Below are positions 41,472-51,770 of a stretch of 64,000 bases of DNA, piece after piece. The notes beneath the pieces were generated by a model that worked only from the letters and a program-made list of their open reading frames with translations, was not told where the DNA came from and made no database searches. The stretch is from Oreohelix idahoensis (taxonomy: Eukaryota; Mollusca; Gastropoda; Stylommatophora; Oreohelicidae), in the NCBI GenBank assembly GCA_024509875.1, contig JAMPIV010003416.1:1-64000 (forward strand), in the 5' to 3' direction. Within the stretch, counting starts at the first letter, position 1. The number at the start of each line of letters is the position of its first letter. A program made the position numbers and the translations under genes.

Positions 41472-43247
41472 TTACAACCTGGACAAGACATCTGCTACCA
41501 CATTATATACACCCTGAATTGGTAAAATAGTGAAGTTAAATTGCTGTAGCAATAATGCCCAGCATGTCAATTTAGCACTTGTCGATTTAGCCGACTGCAA
41601 AAATAGCAGTGGTTTGTGATCTGTTTGGAGGAAATGCGCCCCCAACAGATATCGTGCCAACTTAGACACCGCCCAGATAATCGCAAGACACTCCCTTTCG
41701 ATTGTGGAGTATCTGGTTTCAGCTGGCAACAGCTTCCTACTGACATACAGCACTGGATGGAGCGACCCTCCATGCTCCTGCATCAGGCAGGCCCCAATGC
41801 CCACCGATGAAGCATCAGTGTGCAGTATCAGTGGTCTGCGAAGATCTGGCAATCTCAAGATGGGTTTTCCAGAAAATAGTTTTTTAATCTTGTCCAATGC
41901 GTCTTTGCATTCATCATCCCATTTTATTTTGTTGGGTTGCCCCTTTTTGGTGAGTGCCGTAAGAGGCACAGCCAACGACGAAAAATCTGGGATGAATTTA
42001 TTATAGAAATTGATCAGACCTAATAAACTCTTTACCTGCCTCTTAGTTTTCGGTGTTTGGAGCTGTAATATCTTTGAAACCGTGCTATCTTCAGGTTTCA
42101 TGATGTTATGGCCAACCACATGGCCTAAGAAGCTCAGCTCTGTATACCCAATGGACACTTTGCTCGGGCGAGCAGTGAGTCCATGTACCTTCAGGCACTT
42201 GAGCACGGCAAACAGCCCATCCATATGCTGTTCCCAAGTTTTGTGGAAAATGCAGATATCGTCGATGTATGTAATAACATCGTCTCTGTGCCCTAGTAGC
42301 TTCCTCATCATTCTTACAAAGGTGGCGGGAGCATTCACTAAACCGAAACACATGTAATTGAATTGAAATAGACCTCTTGGGGTAGCAAACGCCGTGAGAG
42401 GTTTTGCAGCCTCAGCCAATGGCACCTGCCAGTATCCTCTCGCTAAGTCTAACTTTGTAAAAAATTTAGCATGGGAAAGTTTGGTCAGCAGCTCTTCCTG
42501 GTTGGGCATAGGCTCTGCATCGACTATCGTTATACTATTGAGTTTCCGAAAATCAATACACACTCTGAGGGCCCCGCTCTTCTTCTTAACCACCACCATG
42601 GGGAAAGAATACAGGGATTCTGAGGGAGCGATGATATTTAACCGAACCATTTCATCAATCTCTTTTTCGATCGCCGTTTTATAATGAAGTGGTAGAGGGT
42701 AAGGCTTAACTCTGATAGGCTGGTTATCAGTTAAAGCTATCTCGTGAACTATTAAGTCTGTTTTACCCAGCAAATCCGTAAGTACGTCATCGAAATCCCT
42801 CAGTATAGCATCAACCTGAGCCCTCTGACTATCGGTCAAATCTGGACACACCGACACGTTGATCCAAGATTCGGAAGGAGTTATCGGCACGAGAGACAGC
42901 TGTAAGTTGCCATCGTCACAACTGTCTTCGGCGCTATCTATTACTACCGACGCCGCTACTTCCGACCGTCGCGTACCCACGGCCTCAACCAGCGAGGACA
43001 GCTCGGAAGGACGCTCCACGTATGGTTTGAGCATGTTCACGTGGAACACCTTCTCCTTCTTTCTAACCTTTACAATGTAGTCGACATCGGTCACCTTTTT
43101 GTGAATACGGAATGGCCCTTGCCAGGAGATGCTCAACCTATCTTCTTTTGTAGGCAAAAGCAGCCACACTTCATCCCCTGATTGAAATGATATAAGCTTA
43201 GTACCTCGGTTTGCATACCGGCGGTACTGAAGACCCGCATGGGTCAA
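41472..43247 (-). CDS. Integrase tail, reverse transcriptase and RNase H of the GMR1-order element
   Basis: A 591-codon open frame opening at TTG; no ATG is present, so it is more likely the continuation of the upstream frame than an independent start. The first about 80 residues are the integrase C-terminal domain (GDEVWLLLP, GPFRIHKKV, FHVNMLKPYVERP). RT follows with CIDFRKLN (about 230), KLDLARGYWQVPL, FGLVNAPATF and the catalytic YIDDICIF (about 327). RNase H has HTDASSVGIGACL (about 477), the Glu in STIERECLA, QTDHKPLLFL and the end motif NVVADVLSRL. All catalytic residues seen are intact. It would copy the element RNA into DNA in virus-like particles. Confidence 0.9.
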   Translation of the reverse strand: MTHAGLQYRRYANRGTKLISFQSGDEVWLLLPTKEDRLSISWQGPFRIHKKVTDVDYIVKVRKKEKVFHVNMLKPYVERPSELSSLVEAVGTRRSEVAASVVIDSAEDSCDDGNLQLSLVPITPSESWINVSVCPDLTDSQRAQVDAILRDFDDVLTDLLGKTDLIVHEIALTDNQPIRVKPYPLPLHYKTAIEKEIDEMVRLNIIAPSESLYSFPMVVVKKKSGALRVCIDFRKLNSITIVDAEPMPNQEELLTKLSHAKFFTKLDLARGYWQVPLAEAAKPLTAFATPRGLFQFNYMCFGLVNAPATFVRMMRKLLGHRDDVITYIDDICIFHKTWEQHMDGLFAVLKCLKVHGLTARPSKVSIGYTELSFLGHVVGHNIMKPEDSTVSKILQLQTPKTKRQVKSLLGLINFYNKFIPDFSSLAVPLTALTKKGQPNKIKWDDECKDALDKIKKLFSGKPILRLPDLRRPLILHTDASSVGIGACLMQEHGGSLHPVLYVSRKLLPAETRYSTIERECLAIIWAVSKLARYLLGAHFLQTDHKPLLFLQSAKSTSAKLTCWALLLQQFNFTILPIQGVYNVVADVLSRL

Positions 43248-43258
43248 GTTTTCCCGCG

Positions 43259-46200
43259 CTAGAGCACAGATCTAATTATTCTCTCACGTAGATGTACGAC
43301 ATAATCATACGCGGATACTACCACTCCGTCTACGTGTTTACCTACCAGCCAGTCCTTTAGTACGTGCATTGGACCCCTGGGATTTGCACCATACAGCAAT
43401 TCGAATGGCGAGAAGCCCGTACTCTGATGCGGGGCTTCCCTGTAGGCGAACAACACAGCTGGAAGGTACCTATCCCAATCCTGCGGGAATTCGGCGGTCA
43501 CCTTTGCCAGCATATGTTTCAATGCGCCATTAAGGCGTTCACAAACCCCGTTCGCCTGCGGATGGTAGGGAGAGGTGAAAGACTGGGAAATCCCCAGCAA
43601 TTTAGTTATTTCAGACATTTCGTGAGAAATAAATTGCGTCCCCCTGTCAGAGAGTATACACTCTGGGAATCCAAAGCGACTGTATAACAGCTGAAGTGCT
43701 TCCGATACTGCCTGCGAGGTAATAGATCGCATAGGCACTGCCTCTGGCCACCTGGTACACAAATCTACCATAGTAAGAATGAACCGAAAACCTCTGTCGG
43801 ACGTAACGAACAATGGGCCTATGATATCAACTGCAACCTTCTGAAACGGACGAAGTGCCAAGTCTACTGTCTGGACCGGAGCCTTTGGCGACCGGCCCTT
43901 ATGGGACATCTGTTGACAGACAACACAAGACCTACAGTATACCTTGATGTCTTTATTGAGTGCTGGCCAGTAAAATTGGGAGAGAACTCTATATTGAGTC
44001 CTAGCCACTCCCATATGGCCAGCAAAAGGAGAGTCATGTGCTAATTCCAGCACTTTTGCTCTCCACTGGCTTGGCACTACCACTTGACGTGTGAGTTGCT
44101 GTTGTTTCTCAAAGCAACGAGTTAAGATCTGGTCCTTATACTCAAACCAGTATCGTGCTGTTTTGGTCTGTTTAACGTCTTTCGTTTTAGCTAATTCCAA
44201 CAACCTTATTAGAGTGTTGTCCGCTTTTTGTCCCTCTGCAAAATTATCGACCGAAACGTCTCGCACACCTAACACCTCATCTACCGTCGATGGGACATAA
44301 GGAGCCTCGGGACTATCACTCTGCTCCTGCCGTCTTACTTGCGCTCTAGTTAGCACTGCATTAGCTACTACGCCCCTATTACTTTCCCATTCGCGTATCT
44401 CTTCCGGTGTGCAATTCCGAACTCCTTGCACGTTACCAATAATTAAGTCTGCCACTGGTTTGTTCAGTACACATGCATGCACCTTTCCTGTCAAGAAGGG
44501 GGTGTCTATGTCCACAATGGCTATGGGGTAATATTCTACATTACCCCCAAAGGTGATGCATCTGACTGTCTTATCTGTCAGGCATGACTCCTCGATGCAG
44601 GAGCGACGTACCCCTATGGTGGTACACCCTGTGTCCCTAAGTACGGACACCTGTCTCGACTGCACAGACCCTGTACAAAGTTCGAGTTTTCCACCTACCT
44701 CCAGGGACGATAGGCAGGGTAAAGTGTGCCCACAAATCAACAATGGTTTTCCATCTGGTACAAACAACTGTCTGCACCCTTCGCAGTCTTCCTTATTGAT
44801 AGTGTCTAGAACGCATGCCACATTAGCATTCTCTGGCTTAGACTTACAGTTACTGGGTAAATGACCTGTGCCCTCGCAATGGTGGCACTTAACTTCTTTC
44901 CTCTCCTTGTTAGGACTATGATTCGGAGACGAACGCGTATCGGAGTCCGAACCTCGACCATCCGCCGATCTATTTGTATGTTTGTACCCTTTACTTTTAT
45001 AAAATGTCTTGTCCTTATTCTTCGAGTCTTGGAACCGCACCTGTTTTCGCGCTTGGAAATTCTCTCCATCACTATCGCTACCAGATTGTCTATACCCTCT
45101 GTACTGAAAACGTCGCTGTGGTCTAAAATTTCTGTAGTTGTCTCTACCTGATTGGTATAGGCGGGGTGACCTATCAAATCTTGACCTCATAGACCTGTCG
45201 GCACTATTTGCACGGCGTTGCCATGGCCGCTGCAGTTTGCCGACCCCGGCCACTACCGCATCGGACAGACCCGACTTCTGAATAGGTTTGCCCGGATGGG
45301 CCAGGACATAATGGTGCCCCAACTGGGCCATGGACTTAATGTCCTTTGGTTGACGTTCCTGGAAGAACGCCACCAACTCACTAGAGCATGAGGACAACAC
45401 TTTGTCTCGTAATATTAAGTCCAACAAGCCATTAAAGTCCTTTGTTATTCCCTCCATTTCGATCCACCTATTCAGCAGAAGTTTGATCTTTGAGATAAAA
45501 TCCTCAAAGTCCTGGTCTGAACTAGGCATCGCGTTTTTAAAACGTGTCCGGTAGCCATCAGCAGTCAGACGGAACCTCCGGAGCAATCTCTCCTTCACTT
45601 TGTCATAATCAGCCCTTTCCTCTACAGGGAGGCTATAAAAAGTCTCCATCGCGGGCCCCACTAGCAGTGTTGATAGAAGAGATGGCCATTGATCCCTATC
45701 AGCCTTGTAGGCCACACATTCGGCCTCAAATCTTTCCAAGAAGAAGTCTAAACTATCAATTTTCTCATTGAAATTTGGTAGCCGCAGCCTAAAAGGACGA
45801 TGAGCCACACCAGAAGTTGAGTTCTGACCACTCGCACCCACTTCTAACTTCTTTAATTGTATCTCCTCCATCATTTTCTCTTCCAGAGCTATTCTCATTC
45901 TCTCCTTCTCCAATTGTAACTCTCTATCTTCCTTCATCTTCCTTTCTTGTAAATCCCTCTCCTCTTTCATCTTCCTTTCTTGTAACTCTCTCTCTTCTTT
46001 CATCTTCCTTTCTTGTAACTCGAATTCTCTCTGTTTCCACTCACTTTCTTCTTTCATCTTCCTTTCTTGTAACTCTCTCTCTTCTTTCATCTTCCTTTCT
46101 TGTAACTCGAATTCTTTTCTTTTTAGCTCTAACTCTTCAGCTCGAGCATCTCTTAGAGCATTTTGTTTCTCAATTCTCTCCCTCTCTTCCTTCTCTTTCC

Positions 46201-46342
46201 TTTCCTTTTCCTCCTTTGCTGCTTTCTCTTTCAAATCTTTTTGATTCTCTACTGAATTGAATTCTGCCTTAGCAAACTCCACTAATTCTTTTCCCGTGTA
46301 CCCGGCTGCTTGGCCTATCCGCATGCAAGTATCAATGTCCAT
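43259..46342 (-). CDS. Gag, protease and integrase core of the GMR1-order element
   Basis: A 1027-codon frame from the ATG at 46342. Residues about 30-160 form a charged coiled-coil with repeated QERKMKEERELQ. The Gag core (PFRLRLPNFNEKIDSLDFFL onward to LILRDKVLSS, about 180-340) is of the SCAN/capsid-like type. An Arg-rich region and a CCHC knuckle (CHHCEGTGHLPSNC, about 485) bind RNA. The protease motif is LRDTGCTTIG (about 567). The integrase has an H2C2 finger (HDSPFAGH, CRSCVVCQQ, about 770-810). Its DDE triad lies in VDIIGPL, SDRGTQF and CERLNG with D-35-E spacing. The frame ends at a TAG (43259); sequence in the +1 frame continues as the integrase tail. A single frameshift or programmed shift separates the two ORFs. 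Confidence 0.9.
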   Translation of the reverse strand: MDIDTCMRIGQAAGYTGKELVEFAKAEFNSVENQKDLKEKAAKEEKERKEKEERERIEKQNALRDARAEELELKRKEFELQERKMKEERELQERKMKEESEWKQREFELQERKMKEERELQERKMKEERDLQERKMKEDRELQLEKERMRIALEEKMMEEIQLKKLEVGASGQNSTSGVAHRPFRLRLPNFNEKIDSLDFFLERFEAECVAYKADRDQWPSLLSTLLVGPAMETFYSLPVEERADYDKVKERLLRRFRLTADGYRTRFKNAMPSSDQDFEDFISKIKLLLNRWIEMEGITKDFNGLLDLILRDKVLSSCSSELVAFFQERQPKDIKSMAQLGHHYVLAHPGKPIQKSGLSDAVVAGVGKLQRPWQRRANSADRSMRSRFDRSPRLYQSGRDNYRNFRPQRRFQYRGYRQSGSDSDGENFQARKQVRFQDSKNKDKTFYKSKGYKHTNRSADGRGSDSDTRSSPNHSPNKERKEVKCHHCEGTGHLPSNCKSKPENANVACVLDTINKEDCEGCRQLFVPDGKPLLICGHTLPCLSSLEVGGKLELCTGSVQSRQVSVLRDTGCTTIGVRRSCIEESCLTDKTVRCITFGGNVEYYPIAIVDIDTPFLTGKVHACVLNKPVADLIIGNVQGVRNCTPEEIREWESNRGVVANAVLTRAQVRRQEQSDSPEAPYVPSTVDEVLGVRDVSVDNFAEGQKADNTLIRLLELAKTKDVKQTKTARYWFEYKDQILTRCFEKQQQLTRQVVVPSQWRAKVLELAHDSPFAGHMGVARTQYRVLSQFYWPALNKDIKVYCRSCVVCQQMSHKGRSPKAPVQTVDLALRPFQKVAVDIIGPLFVTSDRGFRFILTMVDLCTRWPEAVPMRSITSQAVSEALQLLYSRFGFPECILSDRGTQFISHEMSEITKLLGISQSFTSPYHPQANGVCERLNGALKHMLAKVTAEFPQDWDRYLPAVLFAYREAPHQSTGFSPFELLYGANPRGPMHVLKDWLVGKHVDGVVVSAYDYVVHLRERIIRSVL

Positions 46343-48956
46343 GATGTACACTTAGAATGCTCAGTATTATTTCTTACAATAGATTTACTATCAAATCACT
46401 CAGTTGTATGTACTGTAACCTCTTCACTTATATCAGTAGAAAACTCTCTGGTTACAATGGTGCAGTAAATATGATAAATATAAATATCACTTCTCAATAT
46501 ACATATATCTATATATATGCGTGTAAGTATATGTCACCTCACCTCTTAGTGTAAATATATCATCAACCTTTACCTTTTATAATATAAATAAAGTCACACT
46601 TAGCCTCTTGGCTATGTTATCACCACTTGTGCAAAATTAGGTCTTTCTATATTCTTATTCTATAGTCAGTATCTGTCTAATCCCAACTTCCTGATACCTT
46701 AAAAACAATGTATCAACTTAGGATAATCAATAGTTGTATCATTACAACTTTCTGATACCTTGACAATACTGTCACCCTGGTTCAAAATAGGTATTACTTC
46801 CACAATTCTATACTGGCACCACACTGGTGCTATGAACCAATAACACTCCTCTTATTATTACACACAATACTCTCTGTTATGCAAGTACTATCTATGGAAA
46901 ATGAACACAAATAAGGACTACACAGATTAAGGAAACACCCACATCACACCACGAAAACAAAATTCCAGTCACGAGGAACCGGACGATAGAACACAAAGAG
47001 CCGAGATAGATTAATATCTACACTGCGTGACTGAGCACGAACGAAAACACGGGATACCTGTAAACGTATTTACAAGATAGTAAGATAGGACAAGAGAACA
47101 CACCACTTAAACAGAACACAAGAAATACTGAATGTACACAACAATATAACTACACACTTCACAACTACAGCTAACACCAACAGGGCTCTGGAATGTTATG
47201 TAGGGCAGCTGCAGGAAATTCGTCTGTCAGACTCCACCACCGAACAAATACAGCCACAACCTAATAGAATTGGTCCAATCCAATCTTTTCCTACGAAAGG
47301 CCAAAACTGGATTACACTCACACACCAATACACTATAACACCAATGACACAACGAAAACCACAATCAACAATGAGGTGCTAGAAGCTAATTCTTGCACCA
47401 AGCACTGTCTTCCCCTCAGTCATAATAACCTAAGCAAAGTATCAATACAATTATATTATAATGTATCAAAATATAACATACCATAACTCCAAACTACAAA
47501 GAACACAGAGCAAAATCAAATTCACCAACAATGAACATACAATCAAACAAACTAAGTCATACTGGTACAATGAGAAAAGACAAAACAAAAAGAAAGAAAA
47601 CAACAACAAATTAAGAAGCAGACAAAGAAAACAGCACTACACTATTCAACAAATCAAAGTAACTGATAAATAGAATCAGTACAGCCAAGAAGATTAAATA
47701 CTCAGAAAAACACGAAAATTTCAACATATGACATAATACATAAACATACAAACAATAACTTAACTGAAGCTCCAACGGCGCTTGAGTAAGCAGAATCTTC
47801 CGCACTGACGAAGATGATGAACAGAACAAACAAGACTCTCCACTTGAAAATACGTGATCCAAACGAATATAGTCCAGGAATAAGTACACTGTCACGGTGC
47901 AAACACAGCACTGTCTATATTTTCACTGAAAATGTGTACTATTTCACTGTTCAGCTACACAGCTTGACTACACAGTCTTCTGTAAGTCAGCAGGGCACCA
48001 GTGCAAACAGATTCACTCCTGATTGGGCCCTTCTGGGTTGACAGCGTCGGCCTAGGAAGGTCACGTCAGAGCAATGTTACAGGCGTCGGCCTAGGAAGGT
48101 CACGTCATAGCAATGTTACAGGCGTCAGCTTTGGAAGGTCACGTCAGAGCATAGTCACTCTTGGGTGGGCACCTCTGAGAAGCACTGGCAGACCCAGCAG
48201 CACATCATGATGACTTGGGGGGTACCAACCACCTCTAACAGCCTCCTATCGACTATAAACACACCTACCAAACAACTCATACCACCCTAGTACCGAGGTT
48301 GACCAAACTACCTCCCATCTTGCACCGGGTCATGCCTTTTGGGCTCCTAGCTAAGTAGTACCAACCCCCAAGCTCCGCTGCTCCACCTGGAACAATGTCA
48401 ACAATCACCAAAAAGACTCAAAATTATACCAAACTGACCGTCCTGATGCACTCTGTAACCTTAGCCTATCACTTTGACAATCCTTCCCAAACCTGCAACC
48501 ACAACAGAGCAAAACACTTGCAACTACACTACACACTATTTCACCTGCAATAAACTGAAAACCTACAGAAAATAGCCATAACGAACTGTGCTGGTAAAGT
48601 AGGTCAGCGCTTGCGAACGAGGTCAGGTCACGCGACCGTAAACAATACCGTAGAAACTGACATAGGCACTACCCTTTCACTGGACACTGGAAAAAAAACA
48701 CGAAAACAACTCACACCCGTGAGTTTAGGAAAATATGAATGCGCCAACACAGTGGCGTCACCAGCCTTCTAGCACTGCATGTGTACAAAAATTTAATGGC
48801 AATAATCGTACTGGGTCAAAACATCAGCTCGCTGGGAATCAACGCTATGACATACAGGCCTCATGACCCAAAGAATAGGCCGCAATAAATATGAGCGAAT
48901 TAATAGAAAATCATTGGCCCCATGGCCTCTAACTGACCGGACCAGAGCCACCCAGT
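46343..48956 (-). other. Leader between 5' LTR and gag
   Basis: About 2.6 kb of noncoding sequence, long for a gypsy element. It includes a 39-bp triplicate at 48044-48157. The sequence adjoining the 5' LTR on the minus strand, ACTGGGTGGCTCTGGTCC, is the place for a primer binding site (TGGGTGGCTCTGGTCC), but I cannot assign the tRNA. Confidence 0.6.
48044..48157. repeat. 39-bp tandem repeat, three units
   Basis: Unit GCGTCGGCCTAGGAAGGTCA then CGTCAGAGCAATGTTACAG. The third unit is diverged and ends AGCATAGTCAC. Each unit contains TCACGTCA, close to a CRE-type ACGTCA core, so a regulatory role is possible. Confidence 0.85.
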
Positions 48957-49096
48957 TGTCAGAACAACAATCTATAGATGCTGTTGGATTTAACCGTATT
49001 TGTACAGTGGATTTAACTCACGGCTCATTGTCTACAAAATAGTACCACAGCACATAATAGCTGACATGAGTAATACAATAACGCCTCAAATACAGT

Positions 49097-49888
49097 GATC
49101 TTCCTTATCAGTCATTTCTGACCAAAGGAGCGTACCTCCCGAAATAACTTTCGGTGGCACGAGGTTGGGCAATGTTAGATCAAGCTGTTGCCCATGCAGC
49201 ATGACCCGGCCTGGACGTCAGAGGAACGGTCTAGCCGATACAGTCTGACACCAGTAGCAACAGCCTAGTCACTAGTAGGATACGGAACTTGCCCTCCAAG
49301 GTAAGCATGTATTAGCTCTAGAATTGCCACAGTTATCCAAGTAGGATCGTGTCATCTAAGGAACCTCGACTGATTTAATGAGCCATTCGCGGTTTCACCG
49401 TGAGACAGTGTGAACTTTGACATGCATGGCTTAATCTTTGAGACAAGCATATGACTACTGGCAGGATCAACCAGATAACTGTCTGACTGAACAGAGCATT
49501 TCGTCGCACGGGGAGGGAGACAGCGCTCTGTGCAGAGCGGATCCCGGCGGCCCCGGCGATTTTATTCTTGCGATGAGAACCACTGGCCGCCTGCCGACTA
49601 GTCGGACAGGACTGGCCGAAAGCGACACCAGATTACTGACTGCCGGCCCACGACTCGTTGCGAGAGCGGGGCCGTTTTTCAAGACTGTTGTCGAGCCACG
49701 ATACGGAGATGCGACTGCTTGCTAACATCACGACCGAAGGCTGCGATTTACGGACACAGGAGCTAAACTACTGCCTCGCTAACCGATGAACTGGGAGGGC
49801 CCGGTCGTACCGGGATCACCACGCGCAGTCTCTCGAGACAGCCACCGCCAGCGCTCTTGACGAGGGCAACGAACGAAACGCTTGCCCC
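49097..49888 (-). pseudogene. Retro-inserted pre-rRNA fragment (5' ETS plus 5' 18S)
   Basis: The insert lies between two copies of CAAATACAGT (49087-49096 and 49889-49898). The other LTR has a single CAAATACAGT at this place, so the insertion point is exact. On the minus strand it reads about 410 bases of GC-rich 5' external transcribed spacer, then the 18S start at about 49477, then about 380 bases into 18S, ending without a poly-A tail. GC content contrasts sharply with the AT-rich surroundings. The TSD suggests LINE-type target-primed insertion of a cleaved precursor RNA; capture of rDNA during break repair is the alternative. Confidence 0.85.
49303..49477 (-). rRNA. 5' end of 18S rRNA (partial, truncated)
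   Basis: The minus strand reads CTGGTTGATCCTGCCAGTAG at the start, then CATATGCTTGTCTCAAAGAT, GCATGCATGTC-type AAGCCATGCATGTCAAAGTT, CGCGAATGGCTCATTAAATC and CAATTCTAGAGCTAATACAT. These are universal 18S core sequences. Beyond 49302 the core is no longer recognisable, but complementary blocks (GGGCAA with TTGCCC; CTGTTGC with GCAACAG) suggest an expanded variable helix, which would be lineage-specific. Confidence 0.9.
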
Positions 49889-50511
49889 CAAATACAGTAA
49901 TATCCCTTTAATGAGAAGTACACACAACAATCACTATGCATGAAACTGCAATACGTAAGATAATGAATACATAAGCCAACTTACTTGCGATAATCATACC
50001 AACTCTCCTAATAGCACAAAGGCACAGCACAATGCACTGAACACTGCCACATATCCTGGCGAACACTAATTCGTCATGAGAACCAAAATGGTTACCGACA
50101 TAAACTCATCAGTGAAGGCACTGAACTATCGCTCAGAGGCGGCACCTAATACTAGGTTAAAGCAATACACAATTGCAATCAACGTATTACACTTAATAAT
50201 CAGGAAGGGAAAATCACTAGAACTTTCTAAGCTCAATCTAGCACCCATCAAATATTCCTGAACATATGACAATCGGCAAGCACTAAACAACAATTGGCAT
50301 CCAAATAAATCCCCAGCAAAACTGCTGACAAAGGCCAACAACGACCGCTTAGGCCGGCAGACATATCTAGAATTCCCTTTCCGCCAAAAAGCTCCCTTCC
50401 GGCTTCCGTCTAATCGAAAACTGGCAGAGCAAGTTTTTACAAGTGACGAACCAGTGTTGTCGCTCTCCAGTGTGACCAATATACAATTTAGCGAAAGTCT
50501 ATGTCGTGACA

Positions 50512-50823
50512 CCCATCATTTGAAAAATTGTTTGCCTTTTTCCTTGTAACTGCAAATTCAGTACATTCAAATGTTGTGTTATATCTATGAGAAATGCCAA
50601 GTGCTGAATGAAATGAATATCTTTGAGTTTATTTTGAAGATCAATTGAACATGGTAAGTTGTCTCGCAGGAAGTCAAATATTTCATCCTTCAGTTCACAA
50701 AATCTTATTAAACATTTTCCTCGACTAAGCCATCTCACCTCAGTATGAAGCAGGAGATCACCGTAAACAGAATCCACTTCTTCTAAAAATGCAAGGAACT
50801 TCCTGTGAGTTAGAGAGCTGTGA
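50512..50823 (-). pseudogene. hAT transposon 2, middle part (right of the LTR element)
   Basis: The minus frame encodes DLLLHTEVRWLSRGKCLIRF, CELKDEIFDFLRDNLP and VLNLQLQGKRQTIFQMM. The frame then meets the LTR insertion and resumes at 40164 on the other side. The 5' half of the transposon is missing beyond 50823. Confidence 0.8.
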
Positions 50824-50848
50824 TTCTAGTAGAGCTCAATTGGTATGA

Positions 50849-50880
50849 TAGAGAGAGAGAGAGAGAGAGAGAGAAAGAGC
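50849..50880. repeat. (GA)n microsatellite
   Basis: Run of GAGAGAGAGA with one GAAAGAG interruption. Confidence 0.9.
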
Positions 50881-50926
50881 GAGCTGGTGGTGTTGTGGGA
50901 GGTGGGGAGATGTTAATCGTTACAGA

Positions 50927-51348
50927 TGCGAGTCATAGGCAATGCCTACACCCCACAAAAGCCAGATTTAAACCTCAGAAATGGGGTATCTTAGGAAGGT
51001 GGTTGAAGTAACAAGAAGAGACATGGTGTGCAACCAGACGATACTTCAATGCCTAAAATCCCACCACCTGCAGACCCAAGTAGAACAGTCCCAACTAAGA
51101 TGGTTTGGCCATGTCTGCAGAATGGGAGAAGATCGGCTACCACGACAAGCATGGGAAACAAAGAGCCAAGGATCCAGACCCCCAGGATGACCCAGAGTCC
51201 GCTGGGAGGACAACATTAGACAATCTTTGAAGGACCGAGGACTAGAATGGAACCAGGCCATTAGGAAAACAGCCAATAGGATAGTCTAGCGCTCTCTCTT
51301 CCAAATCTCTACACCTCACAGTTGAAGTGGAATGACTAAGTAAGTAAG
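50927..51348 (+). mobile_element. First-family RTE 3' fragment
   Basis: Starts at CAGATGCGAGTCATAGGCAA and ends CTAAGTAAGTAAGTA. It corresponds to 16318-16745. The short frame 50981-51190 reads RRDMVCNQTILQCLKSHHLQ and the LRWFGHVCRMG block before a stop in GRPRVRW (CGA to TGA). Degraded copy. Confidence 0.85.
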
Positions 51349-51449
51349 TATTACATGTGCCATAAATACGAAGAGAAATCAAGTCCAACATAAAAATGTC
51401 ATTCAAGTCCATTAACAAGTCCGTTCAATTATAGCTCTAGTTTAAAGCA

Positions 51450-51640
51450 GCCTGAAATGTCCAGGGTAAAAGAGTTTTTGGGAGACTCAAAAACACACAT
51501 AGTAGAGAGCTAGATACAAAAGTCAAAGATTCTCAATGGAGACACCTTGAACTGATAGCATACAACAAGAGGAGTTGGCATACATTTGTTGAAGACCTAG
51601 GCTGTTTAGGGAGCTAAAAGTGATAATGATGATGTGTCAT
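51450..51640 (+). mobile_element. RTE-like LINE 3' end with (GAT)n tail
   Basis: Broken frames read HSRELDTKVKDSQWRHLELI and AYNKRSWHTFVEDLGCLGS and end in GATAATGATGATG. This C-terminus differs from the other RTE families in the window. Confidence 0.55.
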
Positions 51641-51770
51641 AAATGCCAGGATTGATCCAAATTTGTTTCAGGCTGATTGTGACAACAGCTGTACTAAAAC
51701 TGAGATACAGTATACTGACTTCTTGGACATGCCAGAAAGTCAACAACAGTTATGCTTATTTGGAGATGAC
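51641..51770 (+). other. Exon-like segment (low confidence)
   Basis: From an AG at about 51649 to a donor-like AAAG|GTGTGTAT, one frame is open without bias toward any repeat family. It encodes IDPNLFQADCDNSCTKTEIQ and YTDFLDMPESQQQLCLFGDD. The polypyrimidine tract upstream is poor. I do not recognise the protein. It could be a host exon or a chance frame. Confidence 0.3.

Larger units (their letters stand above)
40170..50511 (-). mobile_element. GMR1-order LTR retrotransposon, nearly intact
   Basis: A 10.3-kb element bounded by LTRs at 40170-40916 and 48957-50511, with the 5-bp TSD CCCAT at 40165-40169 and 50512-50516. It reads on the minus strand: LTR, about 2.6 kb leader, Gag-PR-INT, then RT-RH, polypurine tract, LTR. 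Placement of integrase before RT is the GMR1 arrangement, like Ty1/copia, but the sequences are gypsy-type. LTRs differ at only a few positions outside the rDNA insertion, so integration is recent compared with the rest of the window. It lies inside hAT transposon 2. Confidence 0.95.
48957..50511 (-). repeat. 5' LTR of the GMR1-order element, split by an rDNA fragment
   Basis: Homologous to 40170-40916 from TGTCAGAACAAC to TCTATGTCGTGACA, with an extra 792 bp at 49097-49888 plus a 10-bp TSD. A short tandem duplication (CTTCCGGCTTCCG) near 50396 is private to this LTR. Confidence 0.95.

Noticed and set aside
45817..46260. 147-aa plus-strand frame rich in Ser, Leu and Phe
   Set aside because: It is the antisense of the Gag coiled-coil repeats of the GMR1-order element.
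49438..49725. 95-aa frame on the plus strand
   Set aside because: It lies antisense to the 18S start and 5' ETS; rRNA sequence, not coding.
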